DNA of 64,000 bases from Celerinatantimonas diazotrophica (GTDB lineage Bacteria; Pseudomonadota; Gammaproteobacteria; Enterobacterales; Celerinatantimonadaceae): positions 124,001-188,000 of the forward strand of contig NZ_SMGD01000016.1 in the NCBI RefSeq assembly GCF_004339545.1. The letters are read 5' to 3'. Position 1 is the first letter of the stretch. Each line of letters starts with the position of its first letter. The notes beneath the pieces are model-generated. The model was not told the DNA's origin. It made no database searches and saw only the letters and a program-made list of their open reading frames with translations. The position numbers were made by a program, and so were the translations under genes. Below are positions 48,657 to 59,379 of the stretch, one piece after another.

Positions 48657-49588
48657 GGGTATGCTTCACCGTCAGGGCGTGATTTGAAGCGTCGATGGAT
48701 CCACATGTACTCGGGGATCTGCTGCAAAATTGCTTGTTCGATCTGCTGGTTTACAGCGGTTGCATCTGCTATTTCATCACCACTTGGAAACTCACCATTA
48801 TGTTCAAATGGTTTGATTACGAGTGTATAGCCCGGTTTGGCCTTATTGCGTCGTGCGTAACTAATAATTGGTCGAACCCCTTTGACCCTTGCCAATGTGG
48901 ATGTGCCTTTGACTGTTGCAGCATTGGGTTGGGCAAATAAAGGTGCAAAAATAGACACCTTTTTACCATAATCATGGTCCGGAGCATACCAGAGTGCTTC
49001 GCCTTTGCGCAGCGCCTGCACCATACCGCGGACATCATGGCGATCCACCAAATAATGGTTGCAGCGAATGCGTGCTCGGTGCTGGAAATGCTCATAGACC
49101 GGGCTCCGGTTTGGGCGATAGACCCCAACTCCTGGGTCGAGGGTGCCATACATACGAGCATGCCATTCTAGAGTATAAAAATGCATGCTGATGATGAGGA
49201 TGCCACCCTTAGGCGCGTCACGACGCAGTTTTTCTAAGTAATCGCCTCCTTCAACTTGCATGTGTTTAACAAATCGGTGTTGCGACCAGAACCAAGCCGT
49301 TGCTGTATCGACCATCGCCAGTCCAAAATGCTCAAAAGTCTCATCGACCCATTGTTCGACTTGCTCTTTGCTGGCCTCGGGAAAGCAGATCTCAAGATTG
49401 CGTCGAGCGATATGGCGGCGTGATTTAAGTATTCGTTTGGCTAACCGGCCAATTGCTTTACCCAACGCCCACGAGAGGCGGGAAGGTAAAATTGATAAAA
49501 AATAGAGAAACCCAATGATCAACCAGGCGCCCCAATGTTTTGGCAGAAATGCTTGCCATTTGAGGCGAGGAGGTGTGGTGATTGCCAT
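48650..49588 (-). CDS. lpxL: Lipid A late acyltransferase LpxL/HtrB family
   Basis: 312 residues. N-terminal membrane helix (about 16-35), ARRNLEICFPE, and the HX4E catalytic motif HFYTLEWHARMYG; later VDRHDVRGMVQALRKGEALWYAPDHDYG and IHRRFKSRPDGE at the end. Adds a secondary acyl chain to Kdo-lipid A. LpxL, LpxP and LpxM are hard to separate by eye; LpxL-like is favoured by the closing motif and length. Confidence 0.88.
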   Translation of the reverse strand: MAITTPPRLKWQAFLPKHWGAWLIIGFLYFLSILPSRLSWALGKAIGRLAKRILKSRRHIARRNLEICFPEASKEQVEQWVDETFEHFGLAMVDTATAWFWSQHRFVKHMQVEGGDYLEKLRRDAPKGGILIISMHFYTLEWHARMYGTLDPGVGVYRPNRSPVYEHFQHRARIRCNHYLVDRHDVRGMVQALRKGEALWYAPDHDYGKKVSIFAPLFAQPNAATVKGTSTLARVKGVRPIISYARRNKAKPGYTLVIKPFEHNGEFPSGDEIADATAVNQQIEQAILQQIPEYMWIHRRFKSRPDGEAYPY

Positions 49589-49731
49589 TCAAATACCGTT
49601 TAACCCAAAAAATTTGTCGATCTTGTTTAAAGGGGGCTATTGTAGTTGAAAATTCGCTGTTTTTGAAAGCCCCTATGATAGACTTTGAGCTATTAATAAC
49701 AGAATAAGCGTTTGAAACGATAGGATTGGTA

Positions 49732-51168
49732 ATGCAAGTAGATCTTCCTGAATATGCGCCGGCGAAAGTTCTCGTGGTTGGGGATGTCATGTTAGATAGG
49801 TACTGGCATGGCGGCACCGGGCGAATCTCTCCTGAAGCACCTGTTCCGGTTGTGAATGTTAAACGCAACGAAGAGCGTCCGGGTGGGGCGGCCAACGTTG
49901 CTTTAAACGTCGTGGCTCTGGGCGCAAAGTCAACATTATTAGGAATGACTGGTAATGATGAAGCAGCCGATTCGCTGGATAATATTCTCTCACAAGTTGG
50001 TGTTTGCTGTGATTTTGCCAAATTTGACGATTATCCGACGATTACTAAATTGCGGGTGATGAGTCGCCATCAACAGCTCATTCGTCTGGATTTTGAAGAA
50101 AGTTTTCACGGTGTCGATGCCGCTGAGCTCATTGCTAAATTTAAGTCTCATTTAAGTTGTCATCAGGTCGTGATCTTATCAGATTATAATAAAGGGGCTT
50201 TGGCACAAGTGAAAGCGCTGCTCAGTGCAGCTAAACAGAGCAATATCCCTGTATTAGTTGATCCGAAAGGCACCGATTTTAGCCGTTACTATGGAGCAAC
50301 GTTATTAACACCGAACTTCTCTGAATTTGAGGCCGTGGTCGGGCCCTGTCAAAGTGAACAAGAAATCGCCGATAAAGGGTTTGCTCTGATTGAAAAATTG
50401 GCGTTACAGGCATTACTGGTGACTCGCAGTGAGCATGGGATGACGCTGTTAGAACCGGGGAAAAAGCCACTTAATTTGCCAGCTCAAGCGAAAGAGGTCT
50501 TTGACGTGACAGGGGCCGGCGATACCGTCATTGCCACGCTTGGGGCAAGTCTGTCTGCAGGGCAATCACTGGCTCAGAGCTGCGCATTAGCGAACGCCGC
50601 TGCGAGTATCGTCGTGGGTAAAATGGGGACTTCAACTGTTTCTGCTCAAGAGTTGGCTAAATTTATCTACGGGGGAAATGACAGCGGTTATGGTGTTATC
50701 AGCCAGTTGCAGCTCCAAGAGGCCATACAGATAGCTCACAGTCGTGGTGAGAAAGTGGTGATGACCAACGGTTGTTTTGATATTTTGCATGCTGGGCACG
50801 TCTCTTATTTGAGTAAAGCAAAAAGTTTAGGGGATCGGTTAATTGTTGCTGTGAATGATGATGAATCAGTGCGGCGACTTAAGGGCAGTACGAGGCCCAT
50901 TAATCCGCTCGAACGACGGATGGCAGTACTTGCTGGATTAGCGGCAGTGGACTGGGTCGTTAGCTTTAGTGACGATACCCCGCAGCAATTAATTGCGGAT
51001 CTATTACCAGATCTATTGGTGAAAGGGGGGGATTATCAGGTGGAGCAGATTGCTGGACATAAAGAAGTTCTTGCTAATGGCGGCGATGTTAAAGTGTTGA
51101 ATTTTGAAGATGGCTGTTCGACCAGTAAAATTATTGAAGCGATTAAAAAAACCGGCAAAAACGAATAA
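49732..51168 (+). CDS. hldE: Bifunctional heptose kinase/adenylyltransferase HldE
   Basis: 478 residues. N-terminal PfkB kinase ([21 protein letters not shown], and [13 protein letters not shown] with the catalytic Asp) and C-terminal adenylyltransferase, [16 protein letters not shown] from about residue 345. Makes ADP-heptose for the LPS inner core. ATG chosen with AGGA about 8 nt upstream; the TTG two codons earlier overlaps it. Conserved glnE-hldE neighbourhood. Confidence 0.96.
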   Translation: MQVDLPEYAPAKVLVVGDVMLDRYWHGGTGRISPEAPVPVVNVKRNEERPGGAANVALNVVALGAKSTLLGMTGNDEAADSLDNILSQVGVCCDFAKFDDYPTITKLRVMSRHQQLIRLDFEESFHGVDAAELIAKFKSHLSCHQVVILSDYNKGALAQVKALLSAAKQSNIPVLVDPKGTDFSRYYGATLLTPNFSEFEAVVGPCQSEQEIADKGFALIEKLALQALLVTRSEHGMTLLEPGKKPLNLPAQAKEVFDVTGAGDTVIATLGASLSAGQSLAQSCALANAAASIVVGKMGTSTVSAQELAKFIYGGNDSGYGVISQLQLQEAIQIAHSRGEKVVMTNGCFDILHAGHVSYLSKAKSLGDRLIVAVNDDESVRRLKGSTRPINPLERRMAVLAGLAAVDWVVSFSDDTPQQLIADLLPDLLVKGGDYQVEQIAGHKEVLANGGDVKVLNFEDGCSTSKIIEAIKKTGKNE

Positions 51169-51185
51169 CTACCCCTTGTTGCCGG

Positions 51186-51217
51186 TAGACCTGAGAATGA
51201 ATTCATTCTCAGGTCTA
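51186..51217. terminator. 32-bp perfect palindrome between hldE and cstA (convergent)
   Basis: TAGACCTGAGAATGAA / TTCATTCTCAGGTCTA, no loop bases, 17 bp after the hldE stop, symmetric, so usable by both convergent genes. There is no long T-tract. Confidence 0.65.
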
Positions 51218-51229
51218 GTTATTGATATT

Positions 51230-52657
51230 TTAATGATTTTCTAATCTTGCTTGTGCATACGGGCCTTTGAATTTAAGCCAAAACGCAATCAGTGCAATCA
51301 GAGTAATGGCCAGCCCTACTGGCGTGGCAATACTCATTGGTAGGTTAAAGCCAATGGTTGCATGCGCAATATAGGTGAATGTCACCGCAGTCATAAAGGC
51401 AGCAGGCAAAGTACAAATCCAATGGAATTTGCCTTCTTTGGCTAAGTAAGCTGCTCCTGCCCATAGCATGATCATTGCTGTGGTTTGATTCGCCCAGCCA
51501 AAGTAACGCCATATAACGCCAAATTGGGCAAGTGTAATCAGATAACCCACTATAAACATCGGAATCGCGATCCATAAACGATGAAATATTGATTTTTGGC
51601 TGAGTTTTAGAAATTCTGCCACAATCAAGCGAGCACTACGAAATGCGGTATCTCCAGAGGTGATTGGTAACACCACAACCCCTAGAATGGCTAAAATTCC
51701 CCCTACGCCACCTAATAGAGCAATGGATACTTGATGCACAACCGCTGCCGGGCCGCCATGGGTAATCGTGGCATTTAAGGCCGTTGTGTCTTGATAGAAC
51801 GAGAGTCCCAAAGTACACCAGATCAGTGCAATCACGGCTTCACCAATCATCGCCCCATAAAAGACAAAACGTCCGGAACGTTCATTCTGCATGCAACGAG
51901 CCATCAGCGGTGACTGAGTGGCGTGAAAACCAGATACAGCACCACAGGCAATGGTAATGAATAATAATGGCCATAAGGGTAAGTCTTTGGGGTGCATATT
52001 CGTGAAAAAATGCAGGCCCTGATTATAGAAATGGTGACCACTTACCACTAACCCGATCATTAATCCAACGGACATGAAGATCAGTAATGCGCCAAAGATG
52101 GGGTAAAAACGACCAATAATTTTATCAATTGGGACGATAGTCGCGAGAATATAATAGGCAAAGATAGCCGCCACCCACCAGCCGACATGCACATTCATCA
52201 TTTTCGCTAGTAATTCTGCTGGCCCTAGGACAAAGACCACACCGACAAGTAGCAGCAAAATCACTGCGAACAGATTCATAAAGTGTTTTGCAAATTGGCC
52301 CAATTCGTTGCCCACAACGGTGGGAACCGAGGCGCCGTTTGCACGTATGGACAGCATTCCAGAAAAATAATCATGGACTGCACCGCCGAAAATACTTCCA
52401 AAAACAATCCATAACATTGCCGACGGCCCATATAGCGCCCCTAAAATGGGGCCAAAAATAGGGCCGAGACCAGCAATATTAAGTAGTTGTACTAGATAGA
52501 TCTTTTTATCGGACATGGCGACATAATCGACACCATCAGCCATCTCTGTTGCAGGAGTTTTACGATTAGGTTGGGGACCAAAAATCCGCTCAACAATTTT
52601 GCCGTAAGTAAAATATCCCACTAATAATAATGCTACACAAAAAATGAACCACAGCAT
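51230..52657 (-). CDS. CstA family (BtsT-like) transporter, short form
   Basis: 475 residues against about 700 in E. coli CstA and BtsT. QLLNIAGLGPIFGPILGALYGP (about residues 57-78), SGFHATQSPLMARCMQNE and GDTAFRSARLIVAE are family motifs; about 12 membrane segments. Relatives take up pyruvate or peptides under carbon limitation. GGAGAG stands before the ATG. The neighbours are BtsR and BtsS, which in E. coli sense pyruvate and activate btsT, so this is the likely target, with three half-sites upstream. Confidence 0.88.
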   Translation of the reverse strand: MLWFIFCVALLLVGYFTYGKIVERIFGPQPNRKTPATEMADGVDYVAMSDKKIYLVQLLNIAGLGPIFGPILGALYGPSAMLWIVFGSIFGGAVHDYFSGMLSIRANGASVPTVVGNELGQFAKHFMNLFAVILLLLVGVVFVLGPAELLAKMMNVHVGWWVAAIFAYYILATIVPIDKIIGRFYPIFGALLIFMSVGLMIGLVVSGHHFYNQGLHFFTNMHPKDLPLWPLLFITIACGAVSGFHATQSPLMARCMQNERSGRFVFYGAMIGEAVIALIWCTLGLSFYQDTTALNATITHGGPAAVVHQVSIALLGGVGGILAILGVVVLPITSGDTAFRSARLIVAEFLKLSQKSIFHRLWIAIPMFIVGYLITLAQFGVIWRYFGWANQTTAMIMLWAGAAYLAKEGKFHWICTLPAAFMTAVTFTYIAHATIGFNLPMSIATPVGLAITLIALIAFWLKFKGPYAQARLENH

Positions 52658-52736
52658 CTTGCACTCTCCATACTTATACAGTTCTCCCTAGACTGATTTA
52701 AGAGCGGTTGGACATGATTTACCATAGACAATTACA

Positions 52737-52786
52737 TGAGCGGTCAGTATGAGAAACCCAGTGGTCGAAATGTCGAGGTTAGCGGT
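52737..52786 (-). promoter_or_regulatory. Three BtsR-like half-sites in tandem, 21-bp period
   Basis: On the minus strand, 5' ACCGCTAA - 13 nt - ACCACTGG - 13 nt - ACCGCTCA. The E. coli BtsR (YehT) motif is ACC[GA]CT[CT]A in direct repeats with 13-bp spacing; matches are 7/8, 6/8 and 8/8. A fourth, ACCGCTCT, lies at 52701-52708 out of phase. They sit about 80 bp before the cstA-like ATG. Confidence 0.65.
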
Positions 52787-52791
52787 TTAGC

Positions 52792-53505
52792 TCATTCCAC
52801 ATTAATGGCTAAAAAAGTTTTGAGTGCACGCATGTAGCGGCGACTAACGGGGATTTTGGCTCCACTATAGGTGACAAGTTCCCCGTTACCATTTTCTGTG
52901 AGCGTCAGGTGATGAATAGCTTGGGGGTCAATAAGATATTGGCGATGACAACGCATTAGTCCCAATTGAGCTTCGAGTGTTTTTAAAGTGAGCTGTGTAT
53001 GTAACAACTGCTGCCCATCAAAAACATGGACGCCACTGAGATCAGAAAATGCATATTCGATATTTTCACAGCGGACCCATTGCTGTTGCTGTTGGCACAA
53101 ACAGGGCAATAAATTCAGAGGGCTATGCCGAGCACTTTGTTTAAGGGATGCTATATTTTCTAGACGCTCGATGGTTTTTGCTAGGCGCAATTCTTCAACT
53201 GGTTTGAGTAGATAATCAAAAGCTGCTGCTTCAAAGGCTTTGAGTGCATAATCATCATAAGCAGTGACTAATACAATTTGTATATTGGGTTCATTTTGCA
53301 TAATCGATAATAGTTCAAGCCCATCAATTTTAGGCATATGAATATCGACAAATAGCACATCTGGTTGATAATCCCGATATTGGCTCAAACAATCGATGGC
53401 ATTATCAAATTCACAGACTACCTTCACTCGTCCATCTTCATCAAGCATTGCTTTGAGCTCTTCTCTGGCCAAAGGTTCATCATCAACTAATATAGCGTTG
53501 AGCAT
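52792..53505 (-). CDS. btsR: LytTR response regulator BtsR
   Basis: 237 residues. Receiver domain with VDDEPLAREEL and phospho-Asp in DVLFVDIHMPKIDG (about residue 54), then a LytTR DNA-binding domain ending VSRRYMRALKTFL. AGGAGA lies 7 nt before ATG 53505, well inside the longer frame. Overlaps the btsS stop by 23 bp. Confidence 0.92.
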   Translation of the reverse strand: MLNAILVDDEPLAREELKAMLDEDGRVKVVCEFDNAIDCLSQYRDYQPDVLFVDIHMPKIDGLELLSIMQNEPNIQIVLVTAYDDYALKAFEAAAFDYLLKPVEELRLAKTIERLENIASLKQSARHSPLNLLPCLCQQQQQWVRCENIEYAFSDLSGVHVFDGQQLLHTQLTLKTLEAQLGLMRCHRQYLIDPQAIHHLTLTENGNGELVTYSGAKIPVSRRYMRALKTFLAINVE

Positions 53506-55186
53506 GATTCTCTCCTGATAGCGGGACACCGACTCGGGTATAAATACCTGGGCAACAATCAATCTCAAGATCGGCTTGCTGACCTAAAAAGTTTTGTAGA
53601 CGGGTCTTGACGATATTCAGTCCTAACCCGTGATTGGGCTGTTCAGGAAATAATCCAGCATTATCCTCAACAATTAAACTATTTTGATCCTCGTCCTGAC
53701 GGATATAAATACTTAATCGAGCATCTTTTAGCTTCTGACTTAATCCGTGCTTGAGGGCATTCTCAACTAAAGGTTGCAATGTAAAATTAGGCAAGGGAGA
53801 AGCCATAAAGCAGGCTGGAATATCCCAGTGAATGCTGAGCCGGTCACCATAGCGAAGTTGCTCGATATGCAGATAAGCTCGTGTCAGTTTAAGCTCATCG
53901 GCCAGAGTGGTCTGCTCTGGTTGTTGCTTGAGACTGGTGCGTAAGAACAGGGCTAAATCATAAATTAATTGGCGAGCTTGATGAGGATCTTTGCGAATCA
54001 CCGCTGTGATGGTATTCAAGGCATTGAATAGAAAATGTGGATGGATTTGGGCGCGGACCAATTTCAGTTCAGCTTGGGTGAGTAAATTTTGCTGTTGGAT
54101 GACTCGCGAACTCACCAGTTGCTCTTCAATAATATGGGCAATGCCTTCGCCTAGCGTTCGGTTAATGGATAAAAACATTTTACGTTTAGATTCATATAAT
54201 TTAACGGTTCCGATCACTTCGCCAGCGCAGCGAAGTGGGATCACCAATGCAGAGCCAAGTGGACAGTTCGTTGAGCATTGGCAGTGATAGTGAATTTGTT
54301 GGCCGTCGGCAAACATAACCTGATTATTGACAATGGCTTGATAGGTCAACTGAGATGTAATAGGCGTGCCAGCTAAGTGGTGGTCGTTACCCAAGCCAGT
54401 AAATGCCAGGACTTGATGACAATTAGTAATGGCCACTGCCGAAACCCCGGTTTCTTGGCGTAATATTTCAGCCATCTGTTTGGCACTGGCGGTATTTAAA
54501 TCAGGTAAGACCCCAACAATGCGCTGTGCTAAGTGCAGCGCCCGCTGAGAGTAATTGGAACTGAATTTCTCATGGATTGATTTTCGGTCCGTGATCATTG
54601 CCATAAATAAAGCGGCTCCGATCGGGTTAGCAATGAGCATGGGCAAATAGATCGTCTTGACCAAGGCGAGTGCTTGCGGATAGGGCTTTGCCAATAGTAA
54701 GAGTAATAACATCTGCATGGCTTCCGCGATAAAAGTGACAATAAATACGAATATAGGCGAATAGGGGCGATCATTTAACGGTCGTCGTTTACGATAAATG
54801 GCATGAATACAACCGGCTAACAGCCCTTCGCAACAGGTTGATATCGCGCACGCAAAATCAGTAAAACCACCTAATTGATAACGATGCAATCCCCCCGTTA
54901 ATCCGACTAAAAAGCCGACCACTGGCCCCCCAAATAACCCCCCTAATACGGCGCCAATTGCACGAGTATTGGCGATGGCCCCATCTACGGGTTTGCCAAA
55001 GTAGGTGCCTAAAATACAAAAAGCTGAAAATAATAAATAAATGCAGATGCGATGCGGGAGTCTTTCGGATAATTGCACGATAGGAATGAATAGCGGTGTC
55101 TTGCTAAGCAAATAAGCGATAACCAGAAATAAACTCATTTGTTGGACTAATGAGAGAATCAAAAATCCGTGAGGCACAAAGTTCAC
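53483..55186 (-). CDS. btsS: LytS-type sensor histidine kinase BtsS
   Basis: 567 residues. 5TM-LYT membrane domain (QQMSLFLVIAYLLSKTPLF start, IANTRAIGAVLGGLFGGPVVGFLVGLTGGLHRYQLGG split over helices), then a GAF-like region, then the His kinase with HPHFLFNALNTI as the phospho-His box and DNAGLFP in the ATP lid. Very close in order to E. coli BtsS, which senses extracellular pyruvate. First gene of the btsS-btsR pair. Confidence 0.93.
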   Translation of the reverse strand: MNFVPHGFLILSLVQQMSLFLVIAYLLSKTPLFIPIVQLSERLPHRICIYLLFSAFCILGTYFGKPVDGAIANTRAIGAVLGGLFGGPVVGFLVGLTGGLHRYQLGGFTDFACAISTCCEGLLAGCIHAIYRKRRPLNDRPYSPIFVFIVTFIAEAMQMLLLLLLAKPYPQALALVKTIYLPMLIANPIGAALFMAMITDRKSIHEKFSSNYSQRALHLAQRIVGVLPDLNTASAKQMAEILRQETGVSAVAITNCHQVLAFTGLGNDHHLAGTPITSQLTYQAIVNNQVMFADGQQIHYHCQCSTNCPLGSALVIPLRCAGEVIGTVKLYESKRKMFLSINRTLGEGIAHIIEEQLVSSRVIQQQNLLTQAELKLVRAQIHPHFLFNALNTITAVIRKDPHQARQLIYDLALFLRTSLKQQPEQTTLADELKLTRAYLHIEQLRYGDRLSIHWDIPACFMASPLPNFTLQPLVENALKHGLSQKLKDARLSIYIRQDEDQNSLIVEDNAGLFPEQPNHGLGLNIVKTRLQNFLGQQADLEIDCCPGIYTRVGVPLSGENHAQRYIS

Positions 55187-55423
55187 GCTAATATCCCTTT
55201 TTAAGCATTACTTTGAGCAATTATTCATCATTCAATGGGCATTCACACCTGAGATTGCAAGAATTGTGCGAAAGTTCAAAAAAACAGCAGTTTCTTTGAG
55301 CTGAGCCAATGAATATTGGCGCTTGCAAAAGCCACCGGCGCTGGTATGGTGAGCTTTCCCAACAATTTTATTCAGAATAAATAATCAGGCTATTAAGGCC
55401 ATACCGAGGAGTGAATAGGTCAG

Positions 55424-56506
55424 ATGCAAACCGATTTGATCAACGATAAACATATCCGTTCAGAACAGGTGATGATCACACCAGCTGAGTTACGTGCTAA
55501 ATTGCCGCTGTCAAAGCAAGCCGAGCAGTTTGTACTGCACTCACGCAAAACAATTGCGGATATTTGTCATAAACGCGATTCCCGTTTTTTGGTGATCTGC
55601 GGTCCGTGTTCCATTCATGATTTAGATGCAGCGAAAGATTATGCTCGGCGTCTTAAAGCGCTTCATGAACGATACCGGGATGAACTGTTTATCGTGATGC
55701 GGGTGTATTTTGAAAAACCTCGAACAACGGTGGGTTGGAAAGGATTTATCAATGATCCTCATATGGATAATAGCTTCGATATTGAAACAGGATTGCACCG
55801 TGCCCGCGAGCTGTTGACATGGATTGCTGAACTGGGCTTGCCAGCTGCAACAGAGGCGTTGGATCCCATTAGTCCACAGTATTTAAGCGAATTATTTAGC
55901 TGGTCTGCAATCGGCGCGCGTACCACTGAGTCACAGACGCACCGTGAACTTGCCAGTGGTTTGTCGATGCCAGTCGGATTTAAAAATGGTACCGATGGCA
56001 GTTTACAAACTGCTATTAATGCGATGCGCTCTGCCGCGGCGTCACATCGTTTTATGGGGATTAACCAGCAAGGGCAGGTGAGTTTATTACAAACTCAAGG
56101 GAATCCGGATGGTCATGTCATTTTGCGCGGTGGTAAACAGCCAAACTATGATTCTGTTAATGTCTCTTTAGCTGAAGATGCAATGCGTGAAGCCGGCTTA
56201 AGACCTTGCATGATTGTTGACTGTAGCCATGGCAATTCCAATAAAGATCATCGTTTGCAGCCTCGTGTTGCAAAAAATGTAGTCAATCAGATTATTGATG
56301 GTAACCGTTCCATCATTGGTTTGATGTTAGAAAGTAATATTCACGAAGGAAACCAGTCTTGCGATCTGCCTATCGAAGAGCTCGCTTATGGCGTTTCTGT
56401 GACAGATGCTTGTATTGACTGGCAATCAACGGAGCAAGTGCTTGAGGAGATGGCGAGCTCGCTGAAAACGGTCTTACCCATACGCTGGGAGTCTGGTGAT
56501 GAGTGA
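55424..56506 (+). CDS. aroF: DAHP synthase, AroF-type
   Basis: 360 residues, first step of aromatic amino-acid synthesis. [50 protein letters not shown], and [13 protein letters not shown] are class I DAHP synthase motifs. Adjacent to tyrA with an 8-bp overlap, as in E. coli aroF-tyrA, so tyrosine feedback and co-transcription are expected. I could not find a good TyrR box upstream. Confidence 0.95.
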   Translation: MQTDLINDKHIRSEQVMITPAELRAKLPLSKQAEQFVLHSRKTIADICHKRDSRFLVICGPCSIHDLDAAKDYARRLKALHERYRDELFIVMRVYFEKPRTTVGWKGFINDPHMDNSFDIETGLHRARELLTWIAELGLPAATEALDPISPQYLSELFSWSAIGARTTESQTHRELASGLSMPVGFKNGTDGSLQTAINAMRSAAASHRFMGINQQGQVSLLQTQGNPDGHVILRGGKQPNYDSVNVSLAEDAMREAGLRPCMIVDCSHGNSNKDHRLQPRVAKNVVNQIIDGNRSIIGLMLESNIHEGNQSCDLPIEELAYGVSVTDACIDWQSTEQVLEEMASSLKTVLPIRWESGDE

Positions 56507-57638
56507 CAAAGACCCATTAGCAGAGCTGCGTGTTCAAATCGATAGTGTTGATCAGCAATTGATCGATTTATTCGCTCAGCGGCTAAGTTTGGTTAAACAG
56601 GTGGGAGAGGTTAAGAGTCAGCACGGCTTGCCGATTTATGTCCCCGAACGAGAAGCTTCCATGATTGCCAAACGCCGTGCAGAAGCACTCTCTCAAGGCG
56701 TTCCTGAACAGTTGATTGAAGATGTTTTGCGGCGAGTGATGCGCGAATCTTATAGTAGTGAAAATGACAGTGGCTTTAAACAAGTTAACCCAGATGCTGG
56801 ACCGATTGTGGTGATTGGTGGCGCGGGTCAACTGGGGAGCTTATTTGCTCGGATGTTTAAAGCATCTGGTTACGATGTGCGGGTTTTAGAAAAAGATGAT
56901 TGGTCAAATGCCGAAGCCATTTTAGCTGGGGCCTCGTTAGTTGTCGTATCCGTTCCGATTCATACCACCGAAGAGGTGATAGCGAAACTAACGACTCTGG
57001 CTGATGACTGTATTTTGGCAGATTTAACCAGTGTTAAAGCTGGCCCATTAAAAGCAATGTTACAAGCACATAAGGGGCCTGTGGTAGGGTTACATCCTAT
57101 GTTTGGGCCAGATGTGACCAGTTTGGCCAAGCAGGTTGTCGTCTTTAGTGATGGGCGCGCGAGTGAGCGTTATCAATGGCTCATTGAACAGATCCGTATT
57201 TGGGGCGCTCATTTATATCCTGCGCCTGCACCTGCACATGATCATGCAATGTCACTGATCCAGGCACTACGACACTTTACATCGTTTGCCTATGGCGTAC
57301 ATCTATCCAATGAAGCGCCTAATCTGGATCTGTTGATGGATTTAAGCTCACCGATTTATCGCTTGGAGTTGGCCATGGTGGGGCGATTGTTTGCTCAGAA
57401 CCCAGAACTTTATGCTGATATTATTATGGCGCAGCCAGAGAATCTGGCAATGATTCGCCGTTATCATCAGCGTTTCGGTCAGCTAATTGAATTGCTTGAA
57501 CAGCATGATACTCAGGCATTTGTTGCTGAGTTTGATAAGGTTAAAGAGTGGTTTGGCGATTATGCACAACAATTTTTAATCGAAAGTCGTAATTTGCTAG
57601 CTCAGGCACACGATCAGCGCCATCATCAGAGCCGTTGA
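56499..57638 (+). CDS. tyrA: Chorismate mutase/prephenate dehydrogenase TyrA
   Basis: 379 residues. N-terminal AroQ-type mutase (about 1-90, [19 protein letters not shown]), then NAD domain [17 protein letters not shown] (near 103) and [12 protein letters not shown]. Fused architecture usual in this group. ATG 56499 with GGGAG 7 nt upstream; a GTG one codon earlier is also open. Confidence 0.95.
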   Translation: MSDKDPLAELRVQIDSVDQQLIDLFAQRLSLVKQVGEVKSQHGLPIYVPEREASMIAKRRAEALSQGVPEQLIEDVLRRVMRESYSSENDSGFKQVNPDAGPIVVIGGAGQLGSLFARMFKASGYDVRVLEKDDWSNAEAILAGASLVVVSVPIHTTEEVIAKLTTLADDCILADLTSVKAGPLKAMLQAHKGPVVGLHPMFGPDVTSLAKQVVVFSDGRASERYQWLIEQIRIWGAHLYPAPAPAHDHAMSLIQALRHFTSFAYGVHLSNEAPNLDLLMDLSSPIYRLELAMVGRLFAQNPELYADIIMAQPENLAMIRRYHQRFGQLIELLEQHDTQAFVAEFDKVKEWFGDYAQQFLIESRNLLAQAHDQRHHQSR

Positions 57639-57676
57639 GACCTTTCTTAAAAACAAGCCAGAGGATTCGCTTTGGC

Positions 57677-57704
57677 TTGCATTTTCTTCTAAAAAGAGTA
57701 AAAT
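57677..57704 (+). promoter_or_regulatory. Likely sigma-70 promoter of the rpsP operon
   Basis: TTGCAT, 16-nt spacer, TAAAAT, about 60 bp before the rpsP start. Confidence 0.6.
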
Positions 57705-57767
57705 TTCGCGGCTTCAATTAGCGGGTGCTCCATGTGGAGCAAAATTTACAAACAAGTGAGGAACGAT

Positions 57768-58019
57768 ATGGTTACCATTCGTTTACAACGCGGTGGCGCT
57801 AAAAAGCGGCCATTTTATCAGGTTGTTGTCGCTGACAGCCGTTGTGCTCGTAACAGCCGTTTTATCGAAAACGTTGGTTTTTATAACCCAATTGCTAAAA
57901 ACGAGTCAGAAGAAAATTTGCGTATCGATTTAGATCGCATCAAACACTGGATTTCCCAGGGCGCGACTGTTTCAGTTCGTGTTGAAAAACTGATTAAAGA
58001 CGCACAAGCTGCGGCTTAA
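57768..58019 (+). CDS. rpsP: 30S ribosomal protein S16
   Basis: 83 residues (E. coli 82). [23 protein letters not shown] start; the longer open frame upstream is rejected because S16 begins MVTIRL and GTGAGG stands before this ATG. First gene of rpsP-rimM-trmD-rplS. Confidence 0.97.
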   Translation: MVTIRLQRGGAKKRPFYQVVVADSRCARNSRFIENVGFYNPIAKNESEENLRIDLDRIKHWISQGATVSVRVEKLIKDAQAAA

Positions 58020-58043
58020 TCGTTAGTTAAAAAGGTAAGAGAG

Positions 58044-58571
58044 ATGAGTCATCCGGAAACCGTCATCGTAGGGCGCTTAGGTGCTGTGTATGGCATTAAA
58101 GGTTGGTTGAAAGTGAACTCTTTTACCGAACAGGCCGAAGCAATTTTTGAATACTCGTCATGGATGGTTGGCAAAGATGGTCAGTTTAATCCAGTCGAAG
58201 TAACAGAGTGGCGACGCCATAATCATTCGTTGATTGTTAAACTATCTGGTTTTGATGCTCGCGAGCAATCGCAAACGTTAACCGGGTTAGAGATTGCCGT
58301 TGCGGCGGAACAATTGCCAGAGCTTGCTGAAGATGAATTCTATTGGCGAGATCTGCTGGGCATGCGAGTTGTGAACCGCCAAGGGTATGATCTGGGTAAG
58401 GTGACCGACTTAATGGAAACTGGCTCCAACGATGTATTGGTTGTTAAAGCAAACTTAAAAGATGCGTTTGGCAAGAAAGAGCGGTTAATTCCGTTTGTTG
58501 AGTCGCAAATGGTCGATAGTGTTGATCAATGTGCTCAAATTATTACAGTTGATTGGGACCCTGGTTTTTAG
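58044..58571 (+). CDS. rimM: 16S rRNA processing protein RimM
   Basis: 175 residues. [21 protein letters not shown] in the N domain and the C-terminal PRC barrel with [21 protein letters not shown]. Helps 30S assembly with S19. 24 bp after rpsP. Confidence 0.96.
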   Translation: MSHPETVIVGRLGAVYGIKGWLKVNSFTEQAEAIFEYSSWMVGKDGQFNPVEVTEWRRHNHSLIVKLSGFDAREQSQTLTGLEIAVAAEQLPELAEDEFYWRDLLGMRVVNRQGYDLGKVTDLMETGSNDVLVVKANLKDAFGKKERLIPFVESQMVDSVDQCAQIITVDWDPGF

Positions 58572-58579
58572 TGTCCGAG

Positions 58580-59341
58580 ATGACAGAGCTATCACCAACA
58601 CTTTGGATTGGCGTGATTAGTCTATTTCCAGAGATGTTTGATGCCATTAGTGAGTATGGGGTGACAGGGCGGGCCGTGCGTAACGGACTGCTTGAAATTC
58701 AGCGGTTTAATCCGCGTGATTTTACCCATGATCGTCACCACAGCGTGGATGATCGCCCTTATGGCGGTGGTCCAGGAATGTTGATGATGGTTCAGCCGCT
58801 TAAAGATGCAATTAGTGCAGCGAAGCAGGCAGCTGGCTCGGATGCTCGGGTGATTTATCTTTCACCTCAAGGAAAGACTTTTAATCAGGCTAGCGCAGCA
58901 ATATTGGCTAAGAGTGAAAAATTAATTTTTCTCTGTGGCCGGTACGAAGGAATTGATGAGCGATTAATTCGTTCTGAAGTGGATGAAGAGTGGTCGGTTG
59001 GGGACTATGTCCTAAGTGGTGGAGAGCTCCCGGCGATGGCGATAATTGACTCGATCAGTCGACTTGTTCCCGGAGTGTTAGGGGATAAAGCTTCAGCTGA
59101 ACAGGATTCTTTCTCACAAGGGTTGTTAGACTGTCCGCATTACACGCGTCCGGAAGTATTAGATGGGCAGACAGTCCCTGAGGTATTACTCAGTGGCAAC
59201 CATAAAGCAATTGCGCGTTGGCGTTTAAAACAATCACTGGGACGGACATACCAAAGACGACCAGAGTTATTAGAACTTCTAGCTCTGACTGACGAACAGC
59301 AGGCATTGCTTGCTGAGTATATTCGTGAAAATAACGAGTAA
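58580..59341 (+). CDS. trmD: tRNA (guanine37-N1)-methyltransferase
   Basis: 253 residues, SPOUT fold with C-terminal knot: [29 protein letters not shown] and [12 protein letters not shown] start at the ATG that gives [11 protein letters not shown]; a GTG at 58571 overlapping the rimM stop is an alternative. m1G37 prevents frameshifting. Confidence 0.96.
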   Translation: MTELSPTLWIGVISLFPEMFDAISEYGVTGRAVRNGLLEIQRFNPRDFTHDRHHSVDDRPYGGGPGMLMMVQPLKDAISAAKQAAGSDARVIYLSPQGKTFNQASAAILAKSEKLIFLCGRYEGIDERLIRSEVDEEWSVGDYVLSGGELPAMAIIDSISRLVPGVLGDKASAEQDSFSQGLLDCPHYTRPEVLDGQTVPEVLLSGNHKAIARWRLKQSLGRTYQRRPELLELLALTDEQQALLAEYIRENNE

Positions 59342-59379
59342 ACACACGACAGTTTCAGTTAATACTAGGATGAGAAATT

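Noticed and set aside
55187-55423. TyrR box or attenuator before aroF
   Set aside because: No match to the TGTAAA-N6-TTTACA pattern and no leader peptide rich in Tyr or Phe; only a small hairpin, GCCAAT / ATTGGC, is present.
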